A stretch of 27,302 nt of DNA, taken from the IMG/VR virus record IMGVR_UViG_3300040808_001284, positions 1 to 27,302 of that record; one strand, given 5' to 3'. Under the pieces are notes generated by a model. That model was not told the origin of the DNA. It was given only the letters and a program-made list of their open reading frames with translations, and did no database searches. Of the stretch, positions 7,215-14,482 are shown piece by piece (positions within the stretch are counted from its first letter, which is position 1; each line of letters starts with the position of its first letter). Source of the stretch: a virus. Both the position numbers and the translations under genes were made by a program.

Positions 7215-10200
7215 ATGGGCCAATTAATAGTAGAACTTCCTAGTGGAAATTTGCAGTTCGAGTTTGCCGGAGAACAGCCGACAGCCGAAGAGCAATTCAA
7301 AATCGCAGAAGAGATAAGAAACAGACGCCGAGCAACGGCCCCTGAACTAAGAAGAGGAAAATCATTAGAAAATCCTAATCTTGACACAGATACCGGTGTA
7401 AAAAGCGGCTCGCTTCGGGCTGTCTTGTCTATGGCAGAAAACGCTGAAGAAGAAGATGCAAAATTAACAGAATTATTCGGCATGTCTAAAGACACTGACT
7501 TTCTGCGCGACAATCGCGGAAGGCTTGCACTTACCCCAGAAGGGGGCAAAAAGCTTGGTGTTGACTTACAGAAAAACACCCTTATTGATGAAGAGGGCTT
7601 GAGTTGGTATGACCTTGCCGACTTAACAAGCATGGGTGCGGATATTGCTGGTGGTATTTACGGCACGGTAAAAGGGGCGGCGTTGGGAACGGCTACAATG
7701 GGGCCGGGGGTTGGAACCTTTGTTGGCGGCGCTCTGGGCGCTGGTACAGGTACAGCGGCTGCTGGTGCTGTTGAAGAGGCTATTGAAGGGCTTCTTGGTG
7801 TGTCCAGACAAAACGCTAGTGAGATTACAAAAGATCTTGCATTAGACTTTGGTGTTGGCGCAGCCGGTGAGGTGGTGATTGGAGGCGCAATAAAAATTGC
7901 GGCTCCGTTTGTTCGTGGCTTGCGAGGGAAAAGACTAGAAGGTGAAGAGCTTCAAACAGTGGGAATGGGGCTTGCTGACGAAAAAGCTTCCCAGCGAATA
8001 CTGATGGCTCAAGCAAAAGAAATTTCCGAGCAAACAGGTCGCCCAGTTGATGAGGTTATGACCGAGATTTCAGGCCCAACAGGCATGGGCTTTGGCGAAA
8101 CTCGCGTTGGGTTTGGAGGCATTGCGCCAACCATTGATACTGCTGGCGGCACATCTCTCGCTGCTAGAGCGCAAAGAATTGGTGAAAAAATTAGAGGCAC
8201 AAGCAAGCGCCTCATGAGCAATTTTAAAACGCTTAACGATACATTCAACACTTACAAGTCTCAGCTTGGTTTGGCCGCTGATCAGCCTATATCTCAGTCT
8301 ATTGCAGACGAGGCTGGAGATGTATTAAAGGCTGGCATTCAGGGTAAAAATCAAGCTTTAATAATTGCAGAAGAAGAAGCTAGAAGCGGCGTTTTAAATC
8401 AATTTGACGAGCTTGCGAAAGAACTAGGCGCTGCTGCAAAGTTGGATGAGGGCATTAATGACTTTGTGTTTCAGTCTTTAGCAAAATCATTAAATCAATT
8501 TGATCAGCTAGCCACATCTAAATATGCCGCCATTGATAAGGTTATGAAAGATACTGTTGGTGATTCAGCTATATTCCCCACCAGTGGTTTAAAAGAAGTA
8601 GCTACTCAGCTTAAAAAGCGTCACGGCCCTGCCATAAAAGCAAGCACTGGAATTGGAGACAAGCTTGCCGATGAAGATTTGGTTGCAAAGGGTATTATAG
8701 ATGGTTTTGAAGCCCTTGGAAACAAAGCTTCTTTTGCTCAATTATATCTTTTGCGCAAAAAACTGTGGGATACAAATTTTGCCTTTAAAGGAATGAACGG
8801 AACTAATAAGCTTGATGATGCAATAAGAATGATTGACAACATGATGACGGAGCAAGCCGTTATCAGTACCGCGCAGTCTTCAGTAAAATCTCTCGGAGAT
8901 GAGGGAGTCCAGCTATTAACTAATGCTGCAAAGGAATTGGGACCGGCTCGCAAGTTTTATCTTGATGGTATGAACAAGATTGATAGCATGACGAGAGCCA
9001 CTGGCTTGAAAGAACTTAGAGACAATGTAGTAAGAAGTAGAAATTCTGGGACACCAATCGAAGACCTAATGCCTAATGTCACATTTATGTCTAAAATTAT
9101 TAAAAACGGTGACGCTCAGTCTGTAACTAAAACATTAGACGTTATTAGAGCGAATGCCCCAAAGGGCCAAAAAGACAAACTGACCAACGAATTTAGGGAG
9201 CGACTTGCTACTGAGTGGTTAACAAACGCCGTAAAGAAAACAAGTTTTAAGGCTGATGATGCATATGCATTTAAAGGTGCAAATTTTTCTCAGCAGGTTG
9301 ACGATTTGGGTTCCACAGGAGATGTTCTGTTTGGAAAGGCTCGTTATGCAAAGATAAAAAATCTTGCAGACCAAATAAGACAGACAACTATTCCTGGCAG
9401 AACATCAACGGTTGATATAGAAAGCGCATTACTGGGCGCTAGGTCTATGGGTGCGAAAGAGCCTCTTGTTACCGCTTTGCAAAATATAGCAAAAGCGCAA
9501 AAAGAGGCAGCAGATTTTCAATCAAATAGTATTCGCAAACAGATACTTGCTAATGAAAGCATAGACCCAATGGCTGCTGCAAGAGCGGTTGTTGTGTCAA
9601 ATAAAACTAATGAAATAAAATCAGTAATGGATTCATTAGATGATGCTGGTAGAGAAAAAGTAAGACAATTTTACTTATCTCAGTTGACTCAAGATTTTGG
9701 TGTAGATGCTCTTGTTGATGGAAAGGCTCTGAAAGGCATGTCCAATGCCTTTACAGCAGCCGCTGAAAAAGGAAAATTGCGAGCTGTTTTTGGTAAGCAG
9801 ACCGGAATTGATATGGAAAAGTTTGCAAAAATTTTGGCGGCAAACGCTAAAACTGCTCAAGGCGGTGATCTTGTTGCTGCTAATATTGCAGCAAGCCCGT
9901 TAGAAAACTTAGGAAAAATTATTCGATTCAGTGTTGTTGGTCGTTTATTAGATTCTGCCCCAATATATGGGCGAGTTGTAAAGGACTATGAGCGCATGTC
10001 AAAAGGACTAAGCCCTAAAGCAAAGTCAGAGCTTTTAGGGCAGTTGATTGGCGCTGCTGTAGCACAAACTCCAGGACAGGTAACTCAAGAAGTTGCAAAT
10101 GAAGGCATAAAGCAGGTGCAGGCATTAGCACAAGGCACAGGTCTTGATCAGCAACTGTCGCAGATACAAAGTCGCATGAACCCACCCGTGTCTGCATCAG

Positions 10201-10373
10201 GCATTGGTCAGGTAAATGTAACACAGCCGCTTGCGCCTAACACGCAGCAAGTTGGTGGGCCTCCTGCTAACGCAGCAACCATACGCCAGCAAGCGGCACA
10301 AAACCCAGCCGTTGCACAAGCGCTAGGAATTAATCCAGCCACAGCGACACTGCTTGGAACAGGACAACCTTAA
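7215..10373 (+). CDS. Very large internal virion/ejection-type protein (1052 aa)
   Basis: The largest gene of the window. Residues ~140-240 form a Gly/Ala-rich hydrophobic region (MGADIAGGIYGTVKGAALG, GTFVGGALGAGTGTAAAGAV, VGAAGEVVIGGAIKIAAPF) like membrane-interacting parts of phage ejection proteins. The remainder is long and mostly helical. The C-terminal ~80 residues are Gln/Ala/Pro-rich and probably disordered. I see no lytic transglycosylase or lysozyme catalytic motif, unlike T7 gp16, and the lysozyme is the separate gene 3 nt downstream. Position and length suit the gp16-like end of an internal virion protein set. The role in crossing the envelope during genome delivery is inferred. 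Confidence 0.6.
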   Translation: MGQLIVELPSGNLQFEFAGEQPTAEEQFKIAEEIRNRRRATAPELRRGKSLENPNLDTDTGVKSGSLRAVLSMAENAEEEDAKLTELFGMSKDTDFLRDNRGRLALTPEGGKKLGVDLQKNTLIDEEGLSWYDLADLTSMGADIAGGIYGTVKGAALGTATMGPGVGTFVGGALGAGTGTAAAGAVEEAIEGLLGVSRQNASEITKDLALDFGVGAAGEVVIGGAIKIAAPFVRGLRGKRLEGEELQTVGMGLADEKASQRILMAQAKEISEQTGRPVDEVMTEISGPTGMGFGETRVGFGGIAPTIDTAGGTSLAARAQRIGEKIRGTSKRLMSNFKTLNDTFNTYKSQLGLAADQPISQSIADEAGDVLKAGIQGKNQALIIAEEEARSGVLNQFDELAKELGAAAKLDEGINDFVFQSLAKSLNQFDQLATSKYAAIDKVMKDTVGDSAIFPTSGLKEVATQLKKRHGPAIKASTGIGDKLADEDLVAKGIIDGFEALGNKASFAQLYLLRKKLWDTNFAFKGMNGTNKLDDAIRMIDNMMTEQAVISTAQSSVKSLGDEGVQLLTNAAKELGPARKFYLDGMNKIDSMTRATGLKELRDNVVRSRNSGTPIEDLMPNVTFMSKIIKNGDAQSVTKTLDVIRANAPKGQKDKLTNEFRERLATEWLTNAVKKTSFKADDAYAFKGANFSQQVDDLGSTGDVLFGKARYAKIKNLADQIRQTTIPGRTSTVDIESALLGARSMGAKEPLVTALQNIAKAQKEAADFQSNSIRKQILANESIDPMAAARAVVVSNKTNEIKSVMDSLDDAGREKVRQFYLSQLTQDFGVDALVDGKALKGMSNAFTAAAEKGKLRAVFGKQTGIDMEKFAKILAANAKTAQGGDLVAANIAASPLENLGKIIRFSVVGRLLDSAPIYGRVVKDYERMSKGLSPKAKSELLGQLIGAAVAQTPGQVTQEVANEGIKQVQALAQGTGLDQQLSQIQSRMNPPVSASGIGQVNVTQPLAPNTQQVGGPPANAATIRQQAAQNPAVAQALGINPATATLLGTGQP

Positions 10374-10375
10374 TC

Positions 10376-10861
10376 ATGAATAAAGATCAGTTAAGAGAAG
10401 AACTCGCAGAGGACGAGGGCTGTAAGTATTTGATTTATTTAGATCATTTGCATCTCCCTACGTTTGGAATCGGCCACCTAATCAAAGAGCATGACCCCGA
10501 GTATGGTGAACCTGTTGGCACTGAGGTATCAGAGGACAGGGTTCGCAAGGCGTTTAATTTAGACATTGCCGTCACCATTGAAGACTGTCACCGCCTGTGC
10601 AGCAATGTTGGGGTAGACTTTAACGAGCTTGACCTGAAGTATCCAGACGCCGCTCTAGCGTTATGCAACATGACATTCAATCTTGGCTATCCGCGCTTTA
10701 GTAAATTTAAGCGTATGTGGGCAGCAGTAGCAGACGCTATGGAAGACCCTAAAGAATGGATGACTGTGGCCGCAGAGGCAGAAGACAGCCGCTGGTTTGA
10801 CCAGGTTCCCAATCGAGCTAAAAGGCTTACAGCGCGTTTTCGGGCGCTCGCTGATGACTAA
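10376..10861 (+). CDS. T4-type lysozyme / endolysin (GH24 muramidase)
   Basis: At 161 residues it has the usual length of T4-like lysozymes. The catalytic triad spacing is preserved: Glu14 (EDEG), Asp23 (YLD) and Thr29 (PTFGIGHL), the same 9 and 6 residue offsets as Glu11, Asp20 and Thr26 of T4 lysozyme. The end, RWFDQVPNRAKRLTARFRAL, is the typical GH24 C-terminal signature. It would cleave the N-acetylmuramic acid to N-acetylglucosamine bond of peptidoglycan. There is no signal peptide or SAR segment, so release would need a holin (none identified nearby) or it acts as a virion lysin, which its place directly after the internal virion genes allows. Confidence 0.92.
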   Translation: MNKDQLREELAEDEGCKYLIYLDHLHLPTFGIGHLIKEHDPEYGEPVGTEVSEDRVRKAFNLDIAVTIEDCHRLCSNVGVDFNELDLKYPDAALALCNMTFNLGYPRFSKFKRMWAAVADAMEDPKEWMTVAAEAEDSRWFDQVPNRAKRLTARFRALADD

Positions 10862-10970
10862 AAGCCCATGTGTCGGGATATGTGTTCTAGACAAAGAGCG
10901 CGTAAGATGTATTGGCTGCGGTCGAACCATCGAGGAGATTATTAACTGTGGGAAAAAATCAAACGACTGA
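10854..10970 (+). CDS. DUF1289-like mini-protein (38 aa, four cysteines)
   Basis: A very short ORF starting inside the lysozyme gene (8-nt overlap). Its sequence, SPCVGIC followed by LDKERVRCIGCGRTIEEI, is a close match to the DUF1289 pattern of short cysteine-rich proteobacterial proteins (SPC-x-x-x-C, then C-x-G-C-x-R-T-x-x-E). The four cysteines suggest zinc or Fe-S binding, but the biochemical role of the family is unknown to me. The normal family continues slightly further with a Trp; here the frame stops at 10970. Its stop lies inside the next gene, giving a run of overlapping genes. The match is from memory of the motif and is strong for such a short sequence. Confidence 0.75.
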   Translation: MTKSPCVGICVLDKERVRCIGCGRTIEEIINCGKKSND

Positions 10971-11112
10971 ACAGCCGCCCCAAAAATATTACAAACATTG
11001 CCCTCGTTGCGGAAATAAATTACGAACAATTGTTGTACATGGACATGAACAATGTTTAGAATGTGATCAAGTAATTTATGATTGTTGCCAAGGGGAGCAG
11101 TGCAATCCTTAA
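10948..11112 (+). CDS. Small zinc-ribbon protein, 54 aa, GTG start
   Basis: I chose the GTG at 10948 because GAGGAG lies about 10 nt upstream; a TTG at 10912 would extend it without a clear ribosome-binding site. The protein has CPRCGNKL and, 15-16 residues later, CLECDQVIYDCC, i.e. two CxxC knuckles of a classic zinc ribbon plus an extra CC. It overlaps the DUF1289-like gene upstream and the nuclease gene downstream in other frames. It may bind nucleic acid or protein; nothing specific can be said. Confidence 0.65.
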   Translation: MGKNQTTEQPPQKYYKHCPRCGNKLRTIVVHGHEQCLECDQVIYDCCQGEQCNP

Positions 11113-11527
11113 TTCACTTTCAAACGTAGATAATGGCGCAATAGGAGAGTACATATGCGCTCTCCGGTTGCTAAAGATGGGCGTTCAGTGCCGCATTGTT
11201 AACATGGGTACGTCTGACATAATTGCAGAGCTTGATGGAAGGGTCTACCGCATTCAAGTTAAATCAAGCCAGCTTAAAGCAAGACATGAGCCTAACAGAA
11301 ACAATGGATATCAATTTATAACATCAAAAGGCGGCAAAAAAACACGGCTCACAGAAGCTGATTGTGACATCGTTGCTATGGTTGCCCTTGACATAGAAAA
11401 CATTTGGTTTTCGCCTATACAGAAGGTTGCAAAGCAAGTGTCAAAAAGAATCCACCCCAGCAAGTTTTGCGAGAACACAATCGAATTAACGTGGAAAGAC
11501 ACTATTTCTTATCTGGAAAGTCTGTAG
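11078..11527 (+). CDS. PD-(D/E)XK endonuclease-like protein
   Basis: This 149-residue protein shows the PD-(D/E)XK fold signature: GAIGEY with Glu24 at the N-terminus, TSDIIAELDG with Asp47, and RIQVKSS with Gln60-Val-Lys62 as the third motif (Gln in place of Glu, as in several resolvase-like members). The order, spacing and length resemble small stand-alone nucleases such as archaeal Hjc-type resolvases and PF11645-like endonucleases. The likely role is cutting branched or recombining phage DNA. The start at 11078 lacks a clear Shine-Dalgarno and overlaps the upstream gene by 35 nt, so the start is uncertain; the conserved domain begins at about residue 18. Confidence 0.75.
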   Translation: MIVAKGSSAILNSLSNVDNGAIGEYICALRLLKMGVQCRIVNMGTSDIIAELDGRVYRIQVKSSQLKARHEPNRNNGYQFITSKGGKKTRLTEADCDIVAMVALDIENIWFSPIQKVAKQVSKRIHPSKFCENTIELTWKDTISYLESL

Positions 11528-11651
11528 CGTTTCCTATTTTTAGCTTACACACCTCACAGACAGCAGGCTCTTTGTCATAGTCTACTGCTGTACGACAGCG
11601 AGGGCATTGCCCCGTGTCTATAAGCTTTTGTATAGGCCCCTTTTCCTTCAT
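11502..11651 (-). CDS. Small zinc-ribbon protein on the minus strand (49 aa)
   Basis: A short minus-strand ORF whose ATG overlaps the stop of the upstream minus-strand gene (ATGA), a translational coupling arrangement. It reads CPRC near residue 16 and CEVC near residue 32, the two knuckles of a zinc ribbon. Its last 26 nt overlap the convergent nuclease gene on the + strand. It is absent if only long ORFs are considered. A function in DNA or protein binding together with its partner is plausible but not shown. Confidence 0.7.
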   Translation of the reverse strand: MKEKGPIQKLIDTGQCPRCRTAVDYDKEPAVCEVCKLKIGNATDFPDKK

Positions 11652-11827
11652 GCTGCTGACCCAATGCCGGACCTCACTTCATCTGCGTACCGGTCTTGAT
11701 ATGCGTCATAGACAAGCTTTGCAATTTGCTGGCTAACCTTTCGGTGTTCATCAGTAGAAAGCTTAACGAGTTTTTTGTGTGTGTTAATGTCTACAGCAAC
11801 TGACTTGTATTGCTTTGGATCGGCCAT
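11648..11827 (-). CDS. Ribbon-helix-helix-like small DNA-binding protein (59 aa)
   Basis: The start ATG at 11827 is preceded on the minus strand by GGGAGC about 8 nt upstream; an in-frame upstream start at 11851 is less well supported. The segment YKSVAVDINTHKKLVKLS followed by helical KVSQQIAKLVYDAY has the layout of a ribbon-helix-helix (Arc/MetJ-type) regulator: a basic beta strand then two short helices. It is transcribed divergently from the replication module 42 bp away, the place expected for an autoregulator or switch protein. It forms a two-gene operon with the zinc-ribbon gene. The family call is from pattern only. Confidence 0.6.
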   Translation of the reverse strand: MADPKQYKSVAVDINTHKKLVKLSTDEHRKVSQQIAKLVYDAYQDRYADEVRSGIGSAA

Positions 11828-11869
11828 TATAATGCTCCCATAAGTTAACAACAGTGGGCATATATTAGC

Positions 11870-12223
11870 ATGTTTAAGGGTTATCGCAAGTATAATAAAT
11901 ATGGCGCAAAGAAGACACAGTTTATGGGGTTCACATTCGACTCCAGATGGGAGGCGGAGCGTTGGGGGCAGTTAACCGCTATGGAACGCGCCGGGGCTAT
12001 ACGAGATTTAGAGAGACAAATAAAGTATGACATAGTTGTAAACGGTGAAAAGATTTGTAGGTATATTGCAGACTTCAAATACAAAGAAGTTGAGGAAGAC
12101 GGCTCCACAAAAGAAATTGTTGAAGATGCAAAGGGTGTGGAAACCGCTGATTTTAAACTAAAAAAGAAGCTAATGAAAGCCGTACACGGTATTGAGATAA
12201 AATTATCTAAGAAAAATAGTTGA
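11870..12223 (+). CDS. DUF1064-like phage endonuclease
   Basis: The 117-aa protein follows the DUF1064 pattern closely: KYNKYGAKKT at residues 7-16, FDSRWEAERW at 23-32, then the conserved AGAIRDLERQ-type segment, YIADFKYKE, and VEDAKGVET with KLKKKLM. These proteins are common in phages and carry a PD-(D/E)XK-like nuclease core (Glu28/Glu30, Asp in ADF, Glu-Asp-Ala-Lys). They are thought to process branched DNA or recombination intermediates. No Shine-Dalgarno precedes the ATG, and a TATATT at 11861-11866 sits only 4 nt upstream, so a leaderless transcript is possible. It is the first gene of the rightward replication block. Confidence 0.8.
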   Translation: MFKGYRKYNKYGAKKTQFMGFTFDSRWEAERWGQLTAMERAGAIRDLERQIKYDIVVNGEKICRYIADFKYKEVEEDGSTKEIVEDAKGVETADFKLKKKLMKAVHGIEIKLSKKNS

Positions 12224-12248
12224 CAATCATTTTGAGGTTTCCTAAATA
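12220..12248 (+). promoter_or_regulatory. Sigma70-like promoter of the replication module
   Basis: TTGACA (12220-12225), a 17-nt spacer and TAAATA (12243-12248) stand just upstream of the gene at 12285, which has AAAGGAGGG before its ATG. The -35 overlaps the stop of the DUF1064-like gene. Unlike three later promoters it has no GCAATNATTGC palindrome in the spacer. Confidence 0.65.
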
Positions 12249-12284
12249 TAAATCGTGGAAGCAATTAAACGAAAGGAGGGCAAC

Positions 12285-12722
12285 ATGCTTAACGCTCCAG
12301 CCCCATTTATTCCTAACGATCTTACGCCGGTCTATGAGCGGCGCAATGACGTTATGCAAAAGATTAGTGACCTTCAAAAAGAACTAAAGGTCATTAACAA
12401 TTCTCTCATCCAACAATTTGAAGATCAGGCTCGTCAGTACCTTGCTGATAAGGGCAAAGACTTTGGGCAAGCAACGCTCAAGTCTGATGGCTTTAAGATC
12501 ACTATCGACTTTCGTAAGAAGGTTGAGTGGGATCAGGGTCGGTTGATTTCTGCTCTTGATGCGATGGATGAAGATACGGCGAAGCACTATGCTTCTTTAA
12601 AGGTCTCTGTTGCAGAGGCCAAATTCCAACAAGCCCCACCAGAAATCAAAGCGGCTCTATCAGAGTGTCGCACTGTTCTTCTGCAAGGCACATCCGTAAA
12701 TATTGAGGTTGATAATGCTTAA
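12285..12722 (+). CDS. Conserved replication-module protein of unknown function (145 aa)
   Basis: The ATG at 12285 is preceded by AAAGGAGGG; a GTG 30 nt upstream is in frame but lacks such a site. Residues ~20-60 are a charged helix, probably coiled coil (DVMQKISDLQKELKVINNSL). A central segment FKITIDFRKKVEWDQGRL and the ending KAALSECRTVLLQGT recall a family found immediately upstream of Sak4-like ATPases in marine phages; I cannot name the family with certainty. The stop overlaps the ATPase start within ATGCTTAA. A role with the recombination ATPase is inferred from position only. Confidence 0.65.
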   Translation: MLNAPAPFIPNDLTPVYERRNDVMQKISDLQKELKVINNSLIQQFEDQARQYLADKGKDFGQATLKSDGFKITIDFRKKVEWDQGRLISALDAMDEDTAKHYASLKVSVAEAKFQQAPPEIKAALSECRTVLLQGTSVNIEVDNA

Positions 12723-13587
12723 AATTATTTCAGCAGAAGAGCGGCTTGCCGAAAAGCGCGGTCACAAGATTGTGATCGCGGGTAAGTCAGGGGTGGGCAA
12801 GACCAGTCTTGTCCGCACCCTAAACACTGACACAACACTCTTTATGGACTTAGAAGCAGGTGATGCTGCTATCGAAGGTGTAAAGGTTGATGTGTTACGT
12901 CCAAAGACATGGCAGGACTGCCGTGACTTTGCTTGCTTCTTGGGCGGTCCCAACGAAGCGCTAAACGATGATGCGCCGTACAGTAAGGCACACTATCAAT
13001 ATGTGTGTTCTATCTACGGCGATCCAGATCAGACGCTGGCTAAGTACGATACGATCTTTGTTGATAGTATCACAGTAGCTGGCCGTCTTTGCTTTAGTCA
13101 TTGCCAAAATCAGCCAGAGTCTCGCTCTGAGCGTTCTGGAAAGCTGGACACTCGTGCAGTCTACGGAATGCAGGGGCGTGAGATGATGGCTTGGCTAACG
13201 CACCTACAACATATCCGTGATAAGAACGTGATCTTTGTCGGCATCCTTGACGAGAGAACTGATGATTATGGACGTAATGAATACTCCCTTCAGATTGAGG
13301 GCAGTAAGACTGGGCGCGAATTGCCTGGCATCGTTGATGAGGTTTTGACGATGACAACATTGACAAGCGATGAAGGCAATCAGTTCCGTGCCTTTGTTTG
13401 TCAGACTCTAAACAAGTGGAACTATCCAGCTAAAGACCGCAGTGGTCGGTTGGATTTAATTGAAGAGCCACACTTGGGCAAGCTTCTTGAAAAGATGTCT
13501 GGTGGGGTAGCGCAGGTTGACAGGCCAATGGCGTTTGTCAATCCAAATGAAGTGGTTATTGCAGAAGGAGAAGAAAGCAATGCTTAA
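12715..13587 (+). CDS. Sak4-like RecA-fold AAA ATPase (single-strand annealing/recombination)
   Basis: The start ATG at 12715 (TGAGGT upstream) overlaps the previous stop by 8 nt. The 290-residue protein has Walker A GKSGVGKT at residues 23-30 and Walker B TIFVDS with Asp117, typical of the single-domain phage ATPases called Sak4 or AAA_24. Relatives bind ssDNA and promote annealing or exchange together with an SSB. The gene directly downstream encodes a DUF669-like candidate SSB, the usual partner. Length is normal and no motif is missing. Confidence in the fold is high; the exact recombination activity is by family. Confidence 0.88.
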   Translation: MLKIISAEERLAEKRGHKIVIAGKSGVGKTSLVRTLNTDTTLFMDLEAGDAAIEGVKVDVLRPKTWQDCRDFACFLGGPNEALNDDAPYSKAHYQYVCSIYGDPDQTLAKYDTIFVDSITVAGRLCFSHCQNQPESRSERSGKLDTRAVYGMQGREMMAWLTHLQHIRDKNVIFVGILDERTDDYGRNEYSLQIEGSKTGRELPGIVDEVLTMTTLTSDEGNQFRAFVCQTLNKWNYPAKDRSGRLDLIEEPHLGKLLEKMSGGVAQVDRPMAFVNPNEVVIAEGEESNA

Positions 13588-14206
13588 CCTAAACAACGTA
13601 CCTGCTCAAGAGTATGATAACACATCCTTTGAGTTAATTCCTGATGGCACAGTCGCTCGTGGCTTTGTTAAACTATCTGGTGGCGACATTGATCTGCCAG
13701 AGTTTGGCGCGGGTAACTTCTTTAAGTCGTCACAGTCAACAAGCGCCAAGTGGTTGCCGATTGAAGTAACCATTGCTGGTGGTGATTTTGATAAGCGTAA
13801 GGTGTGGCACAACATCTTTGTCGATGGCAACAAGCTTTCAGAGCGTGGCATTCCAGTTGCCAAAGAGATTGGTTTGCGCACTCTAAAGAGTATGATTGAC
13901 AGTGCGTTTAATCTGTCAGCCAAGGATGAGTCACCGCAAGCACAAGCTGCTCGTAGCCTTAACGGTGTTGGTGATCTGAATGGTCTTAGCATCTGCTTTG
14001 TAATCGGTATCGAAAAAGGTACCAATGGTTACGAAGACAAGAACAAGATCAAAGCTGTTCTTACCGCTGATGCCAAGGGCTTTATTGCCGCTGGTACCGC
14101 ACCTGTACAGGCTCCTGTTGCACAAGCACCTGCTTATGCTCCGCCGGTACAACAAGCCGCTGCACCACAACAACAAGGTGGTGTTACGCCATCTTGGGCG
14201 CAATAG
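13580..14206 (+). CDS. DUF669-like ssDNA-binding protein
   Basis: The ATG at 13580 overlaps the upstream stop by 8 nt, again within ATGCTTAA, with AGGAG about 10 nt before. Residues 1-160 show the DUF669 layout: an N-terminal YDNTSFELIPDGTV, a beta-rich core with DFDKRKVWHNIFVDG and later a helical AARSLNGVGDLNG followed by ICFVIGIEKGTNGY. The C-terminal ~45 residues are Ala/Pro/Gln-rich and end in TPSWAQ, an unstructured tail like those of SSB proteins. It likely coats ssDNA at the phage fork and works with the Sak4-like ATPase encoded just upstream. The family identification is by motif order. Confidence 0.75.
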   Translation: MLNLNNVPAQEYDNTSFELIPDGTVARGFVKLSGGDIDLPEFGAGNFFKSSQSTSAKWLPIEVTIAGGDFDKRKVWHNIFVDGNKLSERGIPVAKEIGLRTLKSMIDSAFNLSAKDESPQAQAARSLNGVGDLNGLSICFVIGIEKGTNGYEDKNKIKAVLTADAKGFIAAGTAPVQAPVAQAPAYAPPVQQAAAPQQQGGVTPSWAQ

Positions 14207-14215
14207 GAGGTCACG

Positions 14216-14482
14216 ATGTTGGGAAGCATTTTTAGAGCCATCTTTGGCATTCAAGAAACAGCACCACAAGCAGTCGAGTCAAACTATCCTCGTTACTGCG
14301 AGAAGCTGAAAACAATTCTTGAAAGTGGAAGGCCTTACACAATCTCCGAACTGCAAGTTAAGTTGGGTAAGCGTAAGGGTACTGTCTATCATGAGATGAG
14401 CGAACTGCGCAGTGGCGGTTTGGTGATCAGAAAGCAGTACGACAAATCAATCTCTGCAAACAAATATCGGATCGCAGAATGA
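14216..14482 (+). CDS. Winged helix-turn-helix protein (88 aa)
   Basis: The gene follows the SSB-like gene by 9 nt with a GGAGG site (AGGAGGTCACG before the ATG). Residues ~30-80 form a winged-helix pattern: LKTILESGRPYTISELQVKL, then KGTVYHEMSELRSGG and the wing VIRKQYDKSISANKYRI. This resembles bacterial or phage regulators of the MarR/PadR-like wHTH type, though no specific family is claimed. The stop TGA overlaps the helicase ATG (ATGA), so expression is coupled to it. It could regulate the module or help load the helicase; neither is shown. Confidence 0.65.
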   Translation: MLGSIFRAIFGIQETAPQAVESNYPRYCEKLKTILESGRPYTISELQVKLGKRKGTVYHEMSELRSGGLVIRKQYDKSISANKYRIAE

